Shown one piece after another: positions 29,548 through 35,766 of a DNA stretch of 35,766 nt. The notes below the pieces were generated by a model. That model was not told the origin of the DNA and did not search any database. It saw nothing but the letters and a program-made list of their open reading frames with translations. The stretch is from a virus: positions 1 through 35,766 of IMG/VR virus record IMGVR_UViG_3300031999_000106, one strand, 5' to 3'. A program made the translations under genes and the position numbers. Position 1 is the first letter of the stretch, and each line of letters starts with the position of its first letter.

Positions 29548-32118
29548 TTAATCCAATAATCCTTTTGGAGCTTCTAATGTTGTAAGAGAAATAGAATCTC
29601 CCGTTAATGGATCATAAAATAAATTTGAAGGACACGGATATTTCGCAATTAAATCGTCCAACTTAGGCAAGAATCCCAGCGTATCAGAAGACCATTCCAG
29701 CCCGTGCTTGGAGATACGCAGCAACGAAGCCTTGCCTCTGCCGCCTGAGCCCTTTTCCACATATTCTATCAAGCCTGCGCGCATAAGGACATACATCCAT
29801 TTCTTTACTTTTTCTACTTTCCAGTCCATATATTCAGCCAAGTCCTTGTATTTGAAGATAAATTCATCTTCGCCAGCAGGGTTTTCCGGCTTCCAGTTAT
29901 TATCCAATGCCTTAATAGCCTTCCATAGTTCCTCTGCCGAAGGCCCCATCTCGTAAATAGTATATGTTAGCACCGCCTCGGATATCTTTTTGGCTACATA
30001 ATAGTCTGCTAACGTGGATATTAGATGTATCTTATCTGTTTTAGACTTCTCCTGTTTTCTGTGGAATTGGTGCAACAAAGTAACTACTTCTATCAATACC
30101 CGGAAGCGCTCTCTATCGCGCCTTATGCGTACTGGCTTATCTGGAAAGCTAGAGAATACTTCTTTAGCGTAAGGAATGATTACCTTAAAATCTGGATTTA
30201 AAAGCCGCTGGATATTCTTCCATAAGTTCAATTCTTTCTCGTCAATTTTAAAATCTTCCCCCATCGCTTTACGCACCGTAATATCGCCTATGGCCTGGGT
30301 TAGTTGCGGTGAGTCATCGCTAAATACGCTGAAATTCCGCGTTTCGTTTTCATCAAACATCTGCGCTTTAGTGGTAGTAACAAGAAAGCCCACCGGGCCT
30401 TTGACGCGCTTGGTTACTGTTTCCATATCTCCGGTTGCCGGGTCTTTTATCGGCATCATTAAAATCAGGTCGCCTTCTGACTGCGCGGTGCGGATTGAAT
30501 AATCGGCAGATTCGCTTCCTTGCAGTTCATTGATATAAACAATTCTATGCTGCAGGCCATCCTCAGGCAAGTGGAAAAATGCCTGCTGCGTAGCCTTAGT
30601 GATAAAATGGCAACCTTCTTCCGGTATGAGTTTTAATATATTTTGACAGGAGAATGATTTTCCGCTTGAGGCTTCTCCTTTTACGGTCATTGATAACGGC
30701 TCATTGAGTATACGCGAGGTAAAGCATAGATATACCATAAGCCGCAGCGTTTCTTCTCCTACTACGCCCATACGGTTACTAATGTCAATAACATAATAAA
30801 GGATGTTAGGAGTTTTTTCTAAAAATTTAATCGCTTCGTTCTTTTCATTTTCGGTCATGATATAAAGTTGCTTCGGCGTAAGCAACTTATCATGTTCTTC
30901 CTTTTCTAATTGCTTCTTGACTAGGTCCTCTAATTTGATTAAATCAGCGTCTATTTCTTTATCCTCAGTTGCGTTAACAAAACGCTTCCGGTTTGAGGAC
31001 ATACTAAGATTAATAATATCTTTATGCACTATCTTGCCAGCTTTAGATAATGTTAGAGATACCTTAAACTTCCTAGCTTTAGTAAATTCAAAATTGGTCA
31101 GCCGGAATTCATAATCTTTCTTTTTGAAAATCATCGCTTCCGGGTCGCGAAAAATCATAGTAATTATGCCGGCTTCAATCTGTTCCTTGCGGGCTTGTGC
31201 GTTTGTCAGAGGGCATTTTTCTTTATCGCAGTAAGGTTGTATTACTGCATCGTCGCAACCATAACTTTTATAATTTTTAGTAAAGACTGAATTTAGTATC
31301 GTAGTTAATTTCCTTTCAGTCAACGGCACTTCATTTTTTGTATTCCAGACACGAATTAGTGTTTCAATTTCAGGGTTAGGGATTCCTTTTTCTTTATAAT
31401 TTATAGTTAATCTGAAACAAGCATTATTAAGATGTCCTACTGCTACGCCTTGCTTTATCTTTTCTATGCAAGGCAGTTCTTTAGAATAGGGTTTCCGTTC
31501 TTCAGGAGTTTCGGAGATGATGATTTTCTTGCGGGCAAGTTTATGCAGTGTTATTATTGCGTCAAGCGTTTTTGCAGAAGTAAGCTTTATCTTTTCTATA
31601 TCTTTAATGTTGTCTATGAATGGATCATTTTTGTCAGTAACGAAAATCGTCTTTCCGTTTATTATATCACCAGCAAAAAGAGGCAGATTAATATAATTAC
31701 CGAAAGGCGTAGTTTCAGTGGTTTCATCTTGTTTTGGGAAGACCTCCGCAATAATCTCTAACTCTGTTAAAGCGAATTCAAAGACAAGGCGCGGCTTTAC
31801 CGCTTCGACTGGCTCGTCAAAAAAACAAAACAGATGGAATCCCTTGCTTTTACTGCGTTCCAAATAAATCTTTAGATTAAGATTTTCAAGCCTATGCTTG
31901 ATAACTAATGCTTTATTAAAATCATTTTCATCAAGATCAACGGCGATAAAATGCGTAAACTTATTGTCAAATAACGGATAAATGCCGATTCTTTGTTTGC
32001 CTTCAATATGGTCTTTATAGATTTGTTCTGTCAAATCTGACTTCATACAAAAATTATTCATTCCGAATGCGTTAGGATTTCCGGAAAAGAGATGAACAAA
32101 GGTTTTGAGGTGAGGCAT
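29548..32118 (-). CDS. Primase-helicase (AEP primase plus P-loop ATPase)
   Basis: The N-terminal third is an archaeo-eukaryotic-type primase domain: GIYPLFDNKFTHFIAVDLDEND (two Asp near residues 61-63), ERSKSKGFHLFCFF and FPKQDE followed by FGNYINLPL, as in TOTE-type primases. A Cys pair (CDKEKC) lies near residue 300. The C-terminal half has Walker A GEASSGKS (about 480), Walker B-like RIVYINEL (about 524) and a winged-helix-like end. It would prime and unwind phage DNA. I place the start at 32118, where AAAAGGAG precedes ATG by 7 bases; a longer reading from 32142 would absorb that ribosome site. Confidence 0.85.
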   Translation of the reverse strand: MPHLKTFVHLFSGNPNAFGMNNFCMKSDLTEQIYKDHIEGKQRIGIYPLFDNKFTHFIAVDLDENDFNKALVIKHRLENLNLKIYLERSKSKGFHLFCFFDEPVEAVKPRLVFEFALTELEIIAEVFPKQDETTETTPFGNYINLPLFAGDIINGKTIFVTDKNDPFIDNIKDIEKIKLTSAKTLDAIITLHKLARKKIIISETPEERKPYSKELPCIEKIKQGVAVGHLNNACFRLTINYKEKGIPNPEIETLIRVWNTKNEVPLTERKLTTILNSVFTKNYKSYGCDDAVIQPYCDKEKCPLTNAQARKEQIEAGIITMIFRDPEAMIFKKKDYEFRLTNFEFTKARKFKVSLTLSKAGKIVHKDIINLSMSSNRKRFVNATEDKEIDADLIKLEDLVKKQLEKEEHDKLLTPKQLYIMTENEKNEAIKFLEKTPNILYYVIDISNRMGVVGEETLRLMVYLCFTSRILNEPLSMTVKGEASSGKSFSCQNILKLIPEEGCHFITKATQQAFFHLPEDGLQHRIVYINELQGSESADYSIRTAQSEGDLILMMPIKDPATGDMETVTKRVKGPVGFLVTTTKAQMFDENETRNFSVFSDDSPQLTQAIGDITVRKAMGEDFKIDEKELNLWKNIQRLLNPDFKVIIPYAKEVFSSFPDKPVRIRRDRERFRVLIEVVTLLHQFHRKQEKSKTDKIHLISTLADYYVAKKISEAVLTYTIYEMGPSAEELWKAIKALDNNWKPENPAGEDEFIFKYKDLAEYMDWKVEKVKKWMYVLMRAGLIEYVEKGSGGRGKASLLRISKHGLEWSSDTLGFLPKLDDLIAKYPCPSNLFYDPLTGDSISLTTLEAPKGLLD

Positions 32119-32289
32119 AGCAAGACTCCTTTTTATCCCCACAAAGCAGCGAAGATATGAAACAATAAGTTTTCTTCAAGGCTTAAGGAGGTGCGTATAA
32201 GTTTTGCAACTTGGTAAGCACGCTTATAGCGCTATGGGATAACGCTTCGTTTCTGCCTGAGTTAAACTCCTGCTTTGTAGGATTGTTAA

Positions 32290-33039
32290 TTATTCTGTCT
32301 TTTCCGGATTTTCTTCTAATTCTACTTCAATATCTTGCTTGCGTCGATACAGAGTATCGAAAAATTTCTTCGCGAAAGCGTACTCCTCATCCGTACATCT
32401 ACGACTGAACTCAATCACCGGCAACGCATAAGTTCCTTTAGCACCTTTTTCTATCGTAGAAGATACTTTATAAACCCTAGCAAACATATCTTCTCCGGAA
32501 TACCGCGCCATAGAAAGAAATGTCTTGGCTACTTTTACCGCTGTCCGCATTAACGATAGAGAAAGCGGAAATTGAACTAAGCGATTGACTAACAGGCAAG
32601 GAAAGTTATAAACTTGAGCAAAAGTCGGCGGTTCGTCTCCAGACCATTCCGCGCCCGGCACTTCTTCTACAGGCTTATCTAGATATTCGGCAAATTCGTC
32701 TATTGCCATCGTTACCTTGATATTGTCTCTAGACATCATCACCAGGCCGCGCTCCACATCGAACTGGGCTCGGGTCTTGAACATAAACAATGGAATTATC
32801 TCAACGCTTTCACCGTAAATTTCACTGGTGATAGTATTAAAAAGTTGCCCCATTGTTGCCTTGCCATCAATACAGACCTGAGATAACCCTTGAGCGATGG
32901 CAAGACGGGCGATCTTCAAATCAGATTGATCCATTCCATCAAAACCCGCAGGAAGTTTTGTTTCGCCTGAGCCACCGGAAACGCGTGGTGCAAGAGCGCC
33001 TTCTTGTTTTACTTCTAAATCTTTAGATTCTTTTGTCAT
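32290..33039 (-). CDS. Putative phage ssDNA-binding/replication accessory protein
   Basis: The 249-residue protein has an unstructured start (GGSGETKLPAGFDG), then DQSDLKIARLAIAQGLS, GQLFNTITSEIYGESVEIIP and LFMFKTRAQFD. This pattern (L-x-I-x-Q, then G-x-(I/L), then V-x-(I/V)-P-L) is, from memory, that of a common family of phage ssDNA-binding-like proteins. The acidic C-terminus (VELEENPEKTE) is typical of ssDNA-binding proteins that recruit partners. It lies directly upstream of the primase-helicase in the same operon. Function is inferred. Confidence 0.6.
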   Translation of the reverse strand: MTKESKDLEVKQEGALAPRVSGGSGETKLPAGFDGMDQSDLKIARLAIAQGLSQVCIDGKATMGQLFNTITSEIYGESVEIIPLFMFKTRAQFDVERGLVMMSRDNIKVTMAIDEFAEYLDKPVEEVPGAEWSGDEPPTFAQVYNFPCLLVNRLVQFPLSLSLMRTAVKVAKTFLSMARYSGEDMFARVYKVSSTIEKGAKGTYALPVIEFSRRCTDEEYAFAKKFFDTLYRRKQDIEVELEENPEKTE

Positions 33040-33040
33040 C

Positions 33041-33448
33041 TTAACCCTCCTTCTTTGCCTGAATTATAGTTAATTCAGGACGAAAATAATACTTAAATAA
33101 CTCCTGCGGGAAGCTCTTACCTTCTTTTAGCATTTCTGAAATCAGAGAAGAAAGGGTTTTATTATGGATCTGCGGTTTAATACAGTCCCCGCGGCCTAAG
33201 TCTTCTTGAATATATCTAAACGCCTCTTCCTTCCTTTCTTTGTCTATCGAACAATACAAGGTTTCTTTTCTAATCACCGAACAACCAAGCACTGCTGATT
33301 TGAAACTCTTAAGATTGTGGTCATCGAGATATTCGATGAGCTTTGCTTCCGCAGCCTCTTTTTTTGCTTTCGCTTCAGACAGAGAAGCATCTATTTCCGC
33401 GACTTCCTGCCGAGCTTGCAACACTGCTGATAACAACTCATTTTCCAT
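33041..33448 (-). CDS. Coiled-coil early phage protein
   Basis: The first 45 residues of 135 form a coiled coil (VLQARQEVAEIDASLSEAKA, KKEAAEAKLIEYL). A basic/hydrophobic domain follows, ending SFPQELFKYYFRPELTIIQAKK. Such proteins often accompany phage recombination or ssDNA-binding genes; a Gam-like nuclease-inhibitor role is one possibility without specific evidence. It ends one base before the ssDNA-binding-like gene. Confidence 0.62.
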   Translation of the reverse strand: MENELLSAVLQARQEVAEIDASLSEAKAKKEAAEAKLIEYLDDHNLKSFKSAVLGCSVIRKETLYCSIDKERKEEAFRYIQEDLGRGDCIKPQIHNKTLSSLISEMLKEGKSFPQELFKYYFRPELTIIQAKKEG

Positions 33449-33452
33449 ATTT

Positions 33453-33602
33453 TCACTCCTTTTTTTGTATCTTGAATATCACTGTCCCGCAATCCGGGCA
33501 TTTGCCTTTTAGAGCCTTACGGCCATTTTTCATTACTACTTGCTGTGCGTCTTTTATTTCTTTTGCTGCTTTGCATTTCATACAATAGCCAGTTTCAGGC
33601 AT
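33453..33602 (-). CDS. Zinc-ribbon protein (DUF5679-like)
   Basis: A 49-residue protein with YCMKCKAAKEI, then KNGRKALKGKCPDCGTVIF: two CxxC pairs about 25 residues apart, the pattern of DUF5679-type zinc ribbons. The ATG at 33602 has GGAGGTG upstream, and the stop is followed at once by the next gene. A DNA- or RNA-binding role is likely. Confidence 0.75.
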   Translation of the reverse strand: MPETGYCMKCKAAKEIKDAQQVVMKNGRKALKGKCPDCGTVIFKIQKKE

Positions 33603-33605
33603 TCC

Positions 33606-33866
33606 TCACCTCCTTCTTTCTTTTGGTTTTTCCGGTATTTCTACCGTATTAATAAGGGTCTCTAATGTTAAGATAGAATAACCCATATTCATATTTATTC
33701 TAGTGAATATATTATTCATATCTATTGCCGATAGAGATGGGTTTCCTTCCTCTGAGTTTTTAAAAAGTGGTCGTAACTTTTCAAAAAGTTTAGTAACAAC
33801 AATTTGTAATCTGATAGAGGTTATTTCCATATTAGGCAAAGTTTCTTGAAAAATATTATCCATCAT
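33606..33866 (-). CDS. Small helical protein
   Basis: The 86-residue protein has helical, amphipathic stretches (RLQIVVTKLFEKLRPLF, MGYSILTLETLINTV) and a basic end (KPKERRR). GGAGGTG precedes a double ATG. Not recognised; it lies in an early operon of small proteins. Confidence 0.6.
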   Translation of the reverse strand: MMDNIFQETLPNMEITSIRLQIVVTKLFEKLRPLFKNSEEGNPSLSAIDMNNIFTRINMNMGYSILTLETLINTVEIPEKPKERRR

Positions 33867-34093
33867 TTCACCTCCTTTTTTACTTCAATTACTTCCGCCA
33901 ATTTCCATATAACCTTACCCTCCGGGTCTTTCAATGTAATTTCGCCTTTGGCATAGCGCTTGTCGGAGATATGATTGGCGTTGATTTTATGCACTGCTAA
34001 GACCTTAGCGCTGAAAGTATCGCGGGCAGGGATAGCTTGGGTTGTAATTTGGTTATTCAAAGTTGCGCTTAACACATAGATTTTCATAGACAT
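33863..34093 (-). CDS. Small beta-rich protein
   Basis: The 76-residue protein is strand-rich (KIYVLSATLNNQITTQAIP, GEITLKDPEGKVIWKL). AGGAGGT is 8 bases before ATG; that ribosome site lies at the end of the HNH remnant. ATGA overlap links it to the next gene. Unknown function. Confidence 0.62.
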   Translation of the reverse strand: MSMKIYVLSATLNNQITTQAIPARDTFSAKVLAVHKINANHISDKRYAKGEITLKDPEGKVIWKLAEVIEVKKEVK

Positions 34094-34109
34094 TTTTTAA
34101 CACCTCCTT

Positions 34110-34382
34110 TCTGTATTCTTCTTCGGTTTTGTTATGTTTTCTATAATTACAACTCATATGTGCTATATCTAAATTTTCTCTTTTATTAGTACCTTCTCTC
34201 GATAAAGGTGTTTTATGGTCTATACTGTCTTCTCCAAACTGAATTGGAATATAGCAAAGATAACAAGTAAGCGTTCCATACTTCTTGATGTTATCTTCGT
34301 AAATTTCTTGAACAGTTTGAATTGTTAATTTTCCTCCTTTCTTAAATCTTTCTTTATATAAAGCATTTATAGCTTTCTTTTT
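34110..34382 (-). pseudogene. 5'-truncated HNH remnant
   Basis: The minus frame encodes a stretch matching the intact HNH at 1222-1941 from KKKA-x-NALYKERF through CYLCY, SIDHKTPLSR, ENLDIAH to TEEEYR: 76 of 91 residues identical in my hand alignment. The complete HNH motif is present, but the N-terminal half is missing, an in-frame TAA stands just upstream, and there is no start codon there. The frame runs on to a stop at 34053. Its upstream edge overlaps the end of the preceding zinc-protein gene, and its downstream edge falls at the ribosome site of the next gene. Confidence 0.85.
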
Positions 34383-34581
34383 TATTTTTTAGACATTCCC
34401 AAGAGCAATAGTGATATCCACTTGTTTTTGAAGGCAGATAAACTGAACAAAAAGCTTCTCCGTTTTTCTTTCTTCCACCGTATTGAGCAAAACTACCTTC
34501 AATAATAATCCATTTATCTTTCATATAATCGAAAGATATCTTTCCACAAGTTTCACATTTCACTCCTTCGATTTTAGACAC
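34354..34581 (-). CDS. Small zinc-finger protein, 3' end joined to HNH remnant
   Basis: The 75-residue protein starts at GTG with GGAGGT 7 bases upstream. It has CETCGK near the start, then a central Cys (FCSVYLPS) and CSWECLKNK near the end: four or five Cys able to bind zinc, plus YHYC. The last codons (KKESYKCFI) are written in DNA that belongs to the HNH remnant in another frame, so the natural C-terminus may have been replaced. Confidence 0.68.
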   Translation of the reverse strand: MSKIEGVKCETCGKISFDYMKDKWIIIEGSFAQYGGRKKNGEAFCSVYLPSKTSGYHYCSWECLKNKKESYKCFI

Positions 34582-34583
34582 TA

Positions 34584-34832
34584 TTACCTCCTTCCTTCAT
34601 CGGAATATTTTTCAGCCCCACCAGTAATTCTTTGTCCTGCTGAAATTTTTTGTTTTTTAATTACTTTTAATTGGGGCTCATCAAAAGTAACACTTTCAGG
34701 ATGTTTACCGTTTTTATCAATAGGTGGTTGGACTGAAATTCTATCGCATCCTTGCAAGTAAGAATGCTTACTTACTGCTATACCTTTGAATCCAGATATA
34801 GTATCTTTTACAAAATCTCCCAATTTAACCAT
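34584..34832 (-). CDS. Conserved small phage protein (LGD-x-V-KD family)
   Basis: The 82-residue protein has LGDFVKDTISGFKGIAVSKHSYLQGC, written here as two runs: LGDFVKD and GFKGIAVSKHSYLQGCDRI. Then VQPPIDKNGKHPESV, FDEPQL and a C-terminal TGG. This is a familiar small phage/prophage protein with an SH3-like beta fold pattern; function unknown. Strong GGAGGTG before ATG. Confidence 0.72.
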   Translation of the reverse strand: MVKLGDFVKDTISGFKGIAVSKHSYLQGCDRISVQPPIDKNGKHPESVTFDEPQLKVIKKQKISAGQRITGGAEKYSDEGRR

Positions 34833-34846
34833 TTAACACCTCCTTT

Positions 34847-34969
34847 CTATTTATTTTCTAATAATTTAATTATCTTATCTAATTTATTACAGATAACTAA
34901 TGGAAAGAAGAACATCCAAATTGCATAGATAACTAATAGTATTACAATGAAACCATAAAACCCCGCCAT
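34847..34969 (-). CDS. Very short membrane protein
   Basis: A 40-residue product with one membrane span (FYGFIVILLVIYAIWMFFFP) and a charged helix (NKLDKIIKLLENK). AGGAGGTG lies upstream, and the ATG overlaps the previous stop in TAATG. Small single-span early proteins can target host membrane functions; no specific role is assigned. Confidence 0.65.
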   Translation of the reverse strand: MAGFYGFIVILLVIYAIWMFFFPLVICNKLDKIIKLLENK

Positions 34970-35127
34970 TATACATCACCTCCTTTTCTTTTTGGCGTAT
35001 TCCAAAGATAACTTTTACAATGGCTACAGCGAATTGGTTTTTTTGACCGACTACCCCAAATATGCCCACAACGAATACATTTACAAATAGTTACCGGTTC
35101 TTTGTGTAATTTGGTTATACCTTTCAT
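34969..35127 (-). CDS. Zinc-ribbon protein
   Basis: A 52-residue protein with CIRCGHIWGSRSKKPIRC and CSHCKSYLWNTPK: CxxCGH-x-W-x-SR followed by C-x2-C-KS, a zinc ribbon often found in small phage and archaeal DNA-binding proteins. GGAGGTG precedes ATG, and the promoter at 35148-35177 is directly upstream, making it the first gene of that transcript. Confidence 0.75.
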   Translation of the reverse strand: MKGITKLHKEPVTICKCIRCGHIWGSRSKKPIRCSHCKSYLWNTPKRKGGDV

Positions 35128-35147
35128 ATTCACACCTCCGCGTGCTT

Positions 35148-35177
35148 AATATATCACTAATAGTGGTATATTGTCAA
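35148..35177 (-). promoter_or_regulatory. Early promoter with operator-like palindrome
   Basis: On the minus strand, TTGACA (35177-35172), an 18-bp spacer and TATATT (35153-35148) form a promoter. The perfect palindrome CACTAATAGTG (35155-35165) fills the spacer, where a repressor would block polymerase. It overlaps the end of the nuclease gene and can drive the run of small early genes downstream. Confidence 0.75.
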
Positions 35178-35485
35178 GGTTTTTCTTTTACCTTCTTTAT
35201 AATTTTTTCTACAAACTCATCTAGCGTCTCTCTGCTTTCCCAATAAGTCATTGCTTCACCGCCGGCAATAATAAACTCAGATAGTTGGTAAAGTTGATAT
35301 TTAGTAACTATGCCTTTTTTACTTTTGAATTCTAAAAGGAATGGAACTCCTTTTACCACGCAGAAAAAATCTCCGGGCTTCTTACCGCCTAAATTGAAAG
35401 TATCCGGTATCTTCCAAACCCAGCAATTCGGATCTGCCTTCAGCATCTTCTCTTTAAATTTAGAATATAACTTACGCTCCGCCAT
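35174..35485 (-). CDS. PD-(D/E)XK nuclease, VRR-NUC/resolvase-like
   Basis: The 103-residue protein shows PGDFFCVVKGVPFLLEFKS: a catalytic D (GD), then E-x-K at the end of the next strand, the PD-(D/E)XK signature of VRR-NUC domains. T-x-YQ, L-x6-AGG follow, as in that family. Single-domain phage members may process branched or recombination DNA. It overlaps the upstream zinc-protein gene by 14 bases. Confidence 0.82.
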   Translation of the reverse strand: MAERKLYSKFKEKMLKADPNCWVWKIPDTFNLGGKKPGDFFCVVKGVPFLLEFKSKKGIVTKYQLYQLSEFIIAGGEAMTYWESRETLDEFVEKIIKKVKEKP

Positions 35486-35681
35486 GCCTTCTCCTCATTA
35501 CCCAACTTTTCTTACCGCTGCCTTTACGGGTCTTTAGAAACTTCTTCTTTGCTTCAAAAATAAAGGGTAGAAACTTTTCATGACAGGAATTACAAAAGCC
35601 ATAGACAGACATCCAAGGCATTTCAGACTGCGACTCTTTCTTGCCGCATTTAAGACAAGTCTTATCGTCTCTGGCCATCAT
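35472..35681 (-). CDS. Small zinc-finger protein
   Basis: The 69-residue protein has CLKCGK and FCNSCHEKFLPF about 20 residues on, a four-Cys zinc motif, and a very basic C-terminus (KKFLKTRKGSGKKSW, RRRHGG). Two ATGs stand in tandem after GGAGAGG. Its end overlaps the nuclease gene, suggesting co-translation; it may guide or bind nucleic acid. Confidence 0.7.
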   Translation of the reverse strand: MMARDDKTCLKCGKKESQSEMPWMSVYGFCNSCHEKFLPFIFEAKKKFLKTRKGSGKKSWVMRRRHGGA

Positions 35682-35766
35682 TTATCCTCTCCATTCCTTT
35701 ACTCTATATTTCTTTTGGGAAACTATTTTACTAAAAGCGGCTTGCTTAATCTTCTCATACTCCGCC
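35682..35766 (-). CDS. C-terminal fragment of an early gene (cut by window edge)
   Basis: An open minus frame enters from the right edge and stops at TAA (35684-35682), just before the next gene's ATG. The visible end reads EYEKIKQAAFSKIVSQKKY then RVKEWRG, basic and helical. No family can be assigned from this piece. Confidence 0.5.
   Translation of the reverse strand, partial: AEYEKIKQAAFSKIVSQKKYRVKEWRG

Noticed and set aside
32119-32289. Possible small gene or RNA upstream of the primase-helicase
   Set aside because: An AAGGAGG-like string on the plus strand is followed only by a very short frame, and the small hairpins are weak; nothing here meets the standard.
34887-35069. 60-residue minus frame starting MGIFGVVGQK
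   Set aside because: It overlaps two better candidates with ribosome sites: the zinc-ribbon protein at 34969-35127 and the membrane protein at 34847-34969.
1-35766. Diversity-generating retroelement acting on fibre genes
   Set aside because: No reverse transcriptase and no template/variable repeat pair with adenine-specific changes was seen; repeat similarity is limited to serine tracts.

Overview
The window is part of an AT-rich genome of an uncultured tailed dsDNA bacteriophage (Caudoviricetes) with a siphovirus-type long tail. This follows from the gene order: terminase, portal, protease/capsid, connectors, tail tube, frameshifted tail chaperones, tape measure, and a lambda/GTA-like tail tip. 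The host is not identifiable. Strong AGGAGG ribosome sites, sigma70-like promoters and DnaA-box-like sites point to a bacterium. No integrase, repressor or tRNA gene was found, and both ends are cut inside genes.

Plus strand, 2-25598, late/virion genes: a partial poly-serine protein and an HNH endonuclease; terminase small and large subunits; portal; a duplicated helical protein; a regulatory island at 6796-6917 (promoter, three DnaA-box-like repeats, terminator); a capsid-assembly protein that appears to start at ACG; a protease-scaffold-capsid fusion with an internal start; two head-fibre-like paralogues; connectors; tail tube; tail chaperones with a -1 frameshift; tape measure; four tail-tip proteins; two small tip-associated proteins; and a group of small lipoprotein and membrane proteins that may belong to lysis. 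Strong terminator at 25617-25647.

Minus strand, 35766-25645, early genes: small zinc-ribbon proteins, a PD-(D/E)XK nuclease, a promoter with an operator-like palindrome, a presumed ssDNA-binding protein, a primase-helicase, an iteron-rich 504-bp noncoding region that may be an origin (29044-29547), a radical SAM enzyme, and two HNH cassettes. The two strands converge on the terminator. The 171 bp upstream of the primase-helicase (32119-32289) hold no gene I can support.

The most unusual feature is serine. Five separate virion proteins, including the tail tube, a head-fibre-like protein and a tail-tip protein, carry runs of about 36 to 370 serines interrupted mainly by F, E, K or N. Other points of note are two copies of a pseudoknotted RNA, each just downstream of its own promoter and ahead of an HNH gene, a 19-bp DnaA-box motif shared by the late and replication regions, an ACG start, and an HNH remnant about 84% identical to the intact HNH at the other end of the window.
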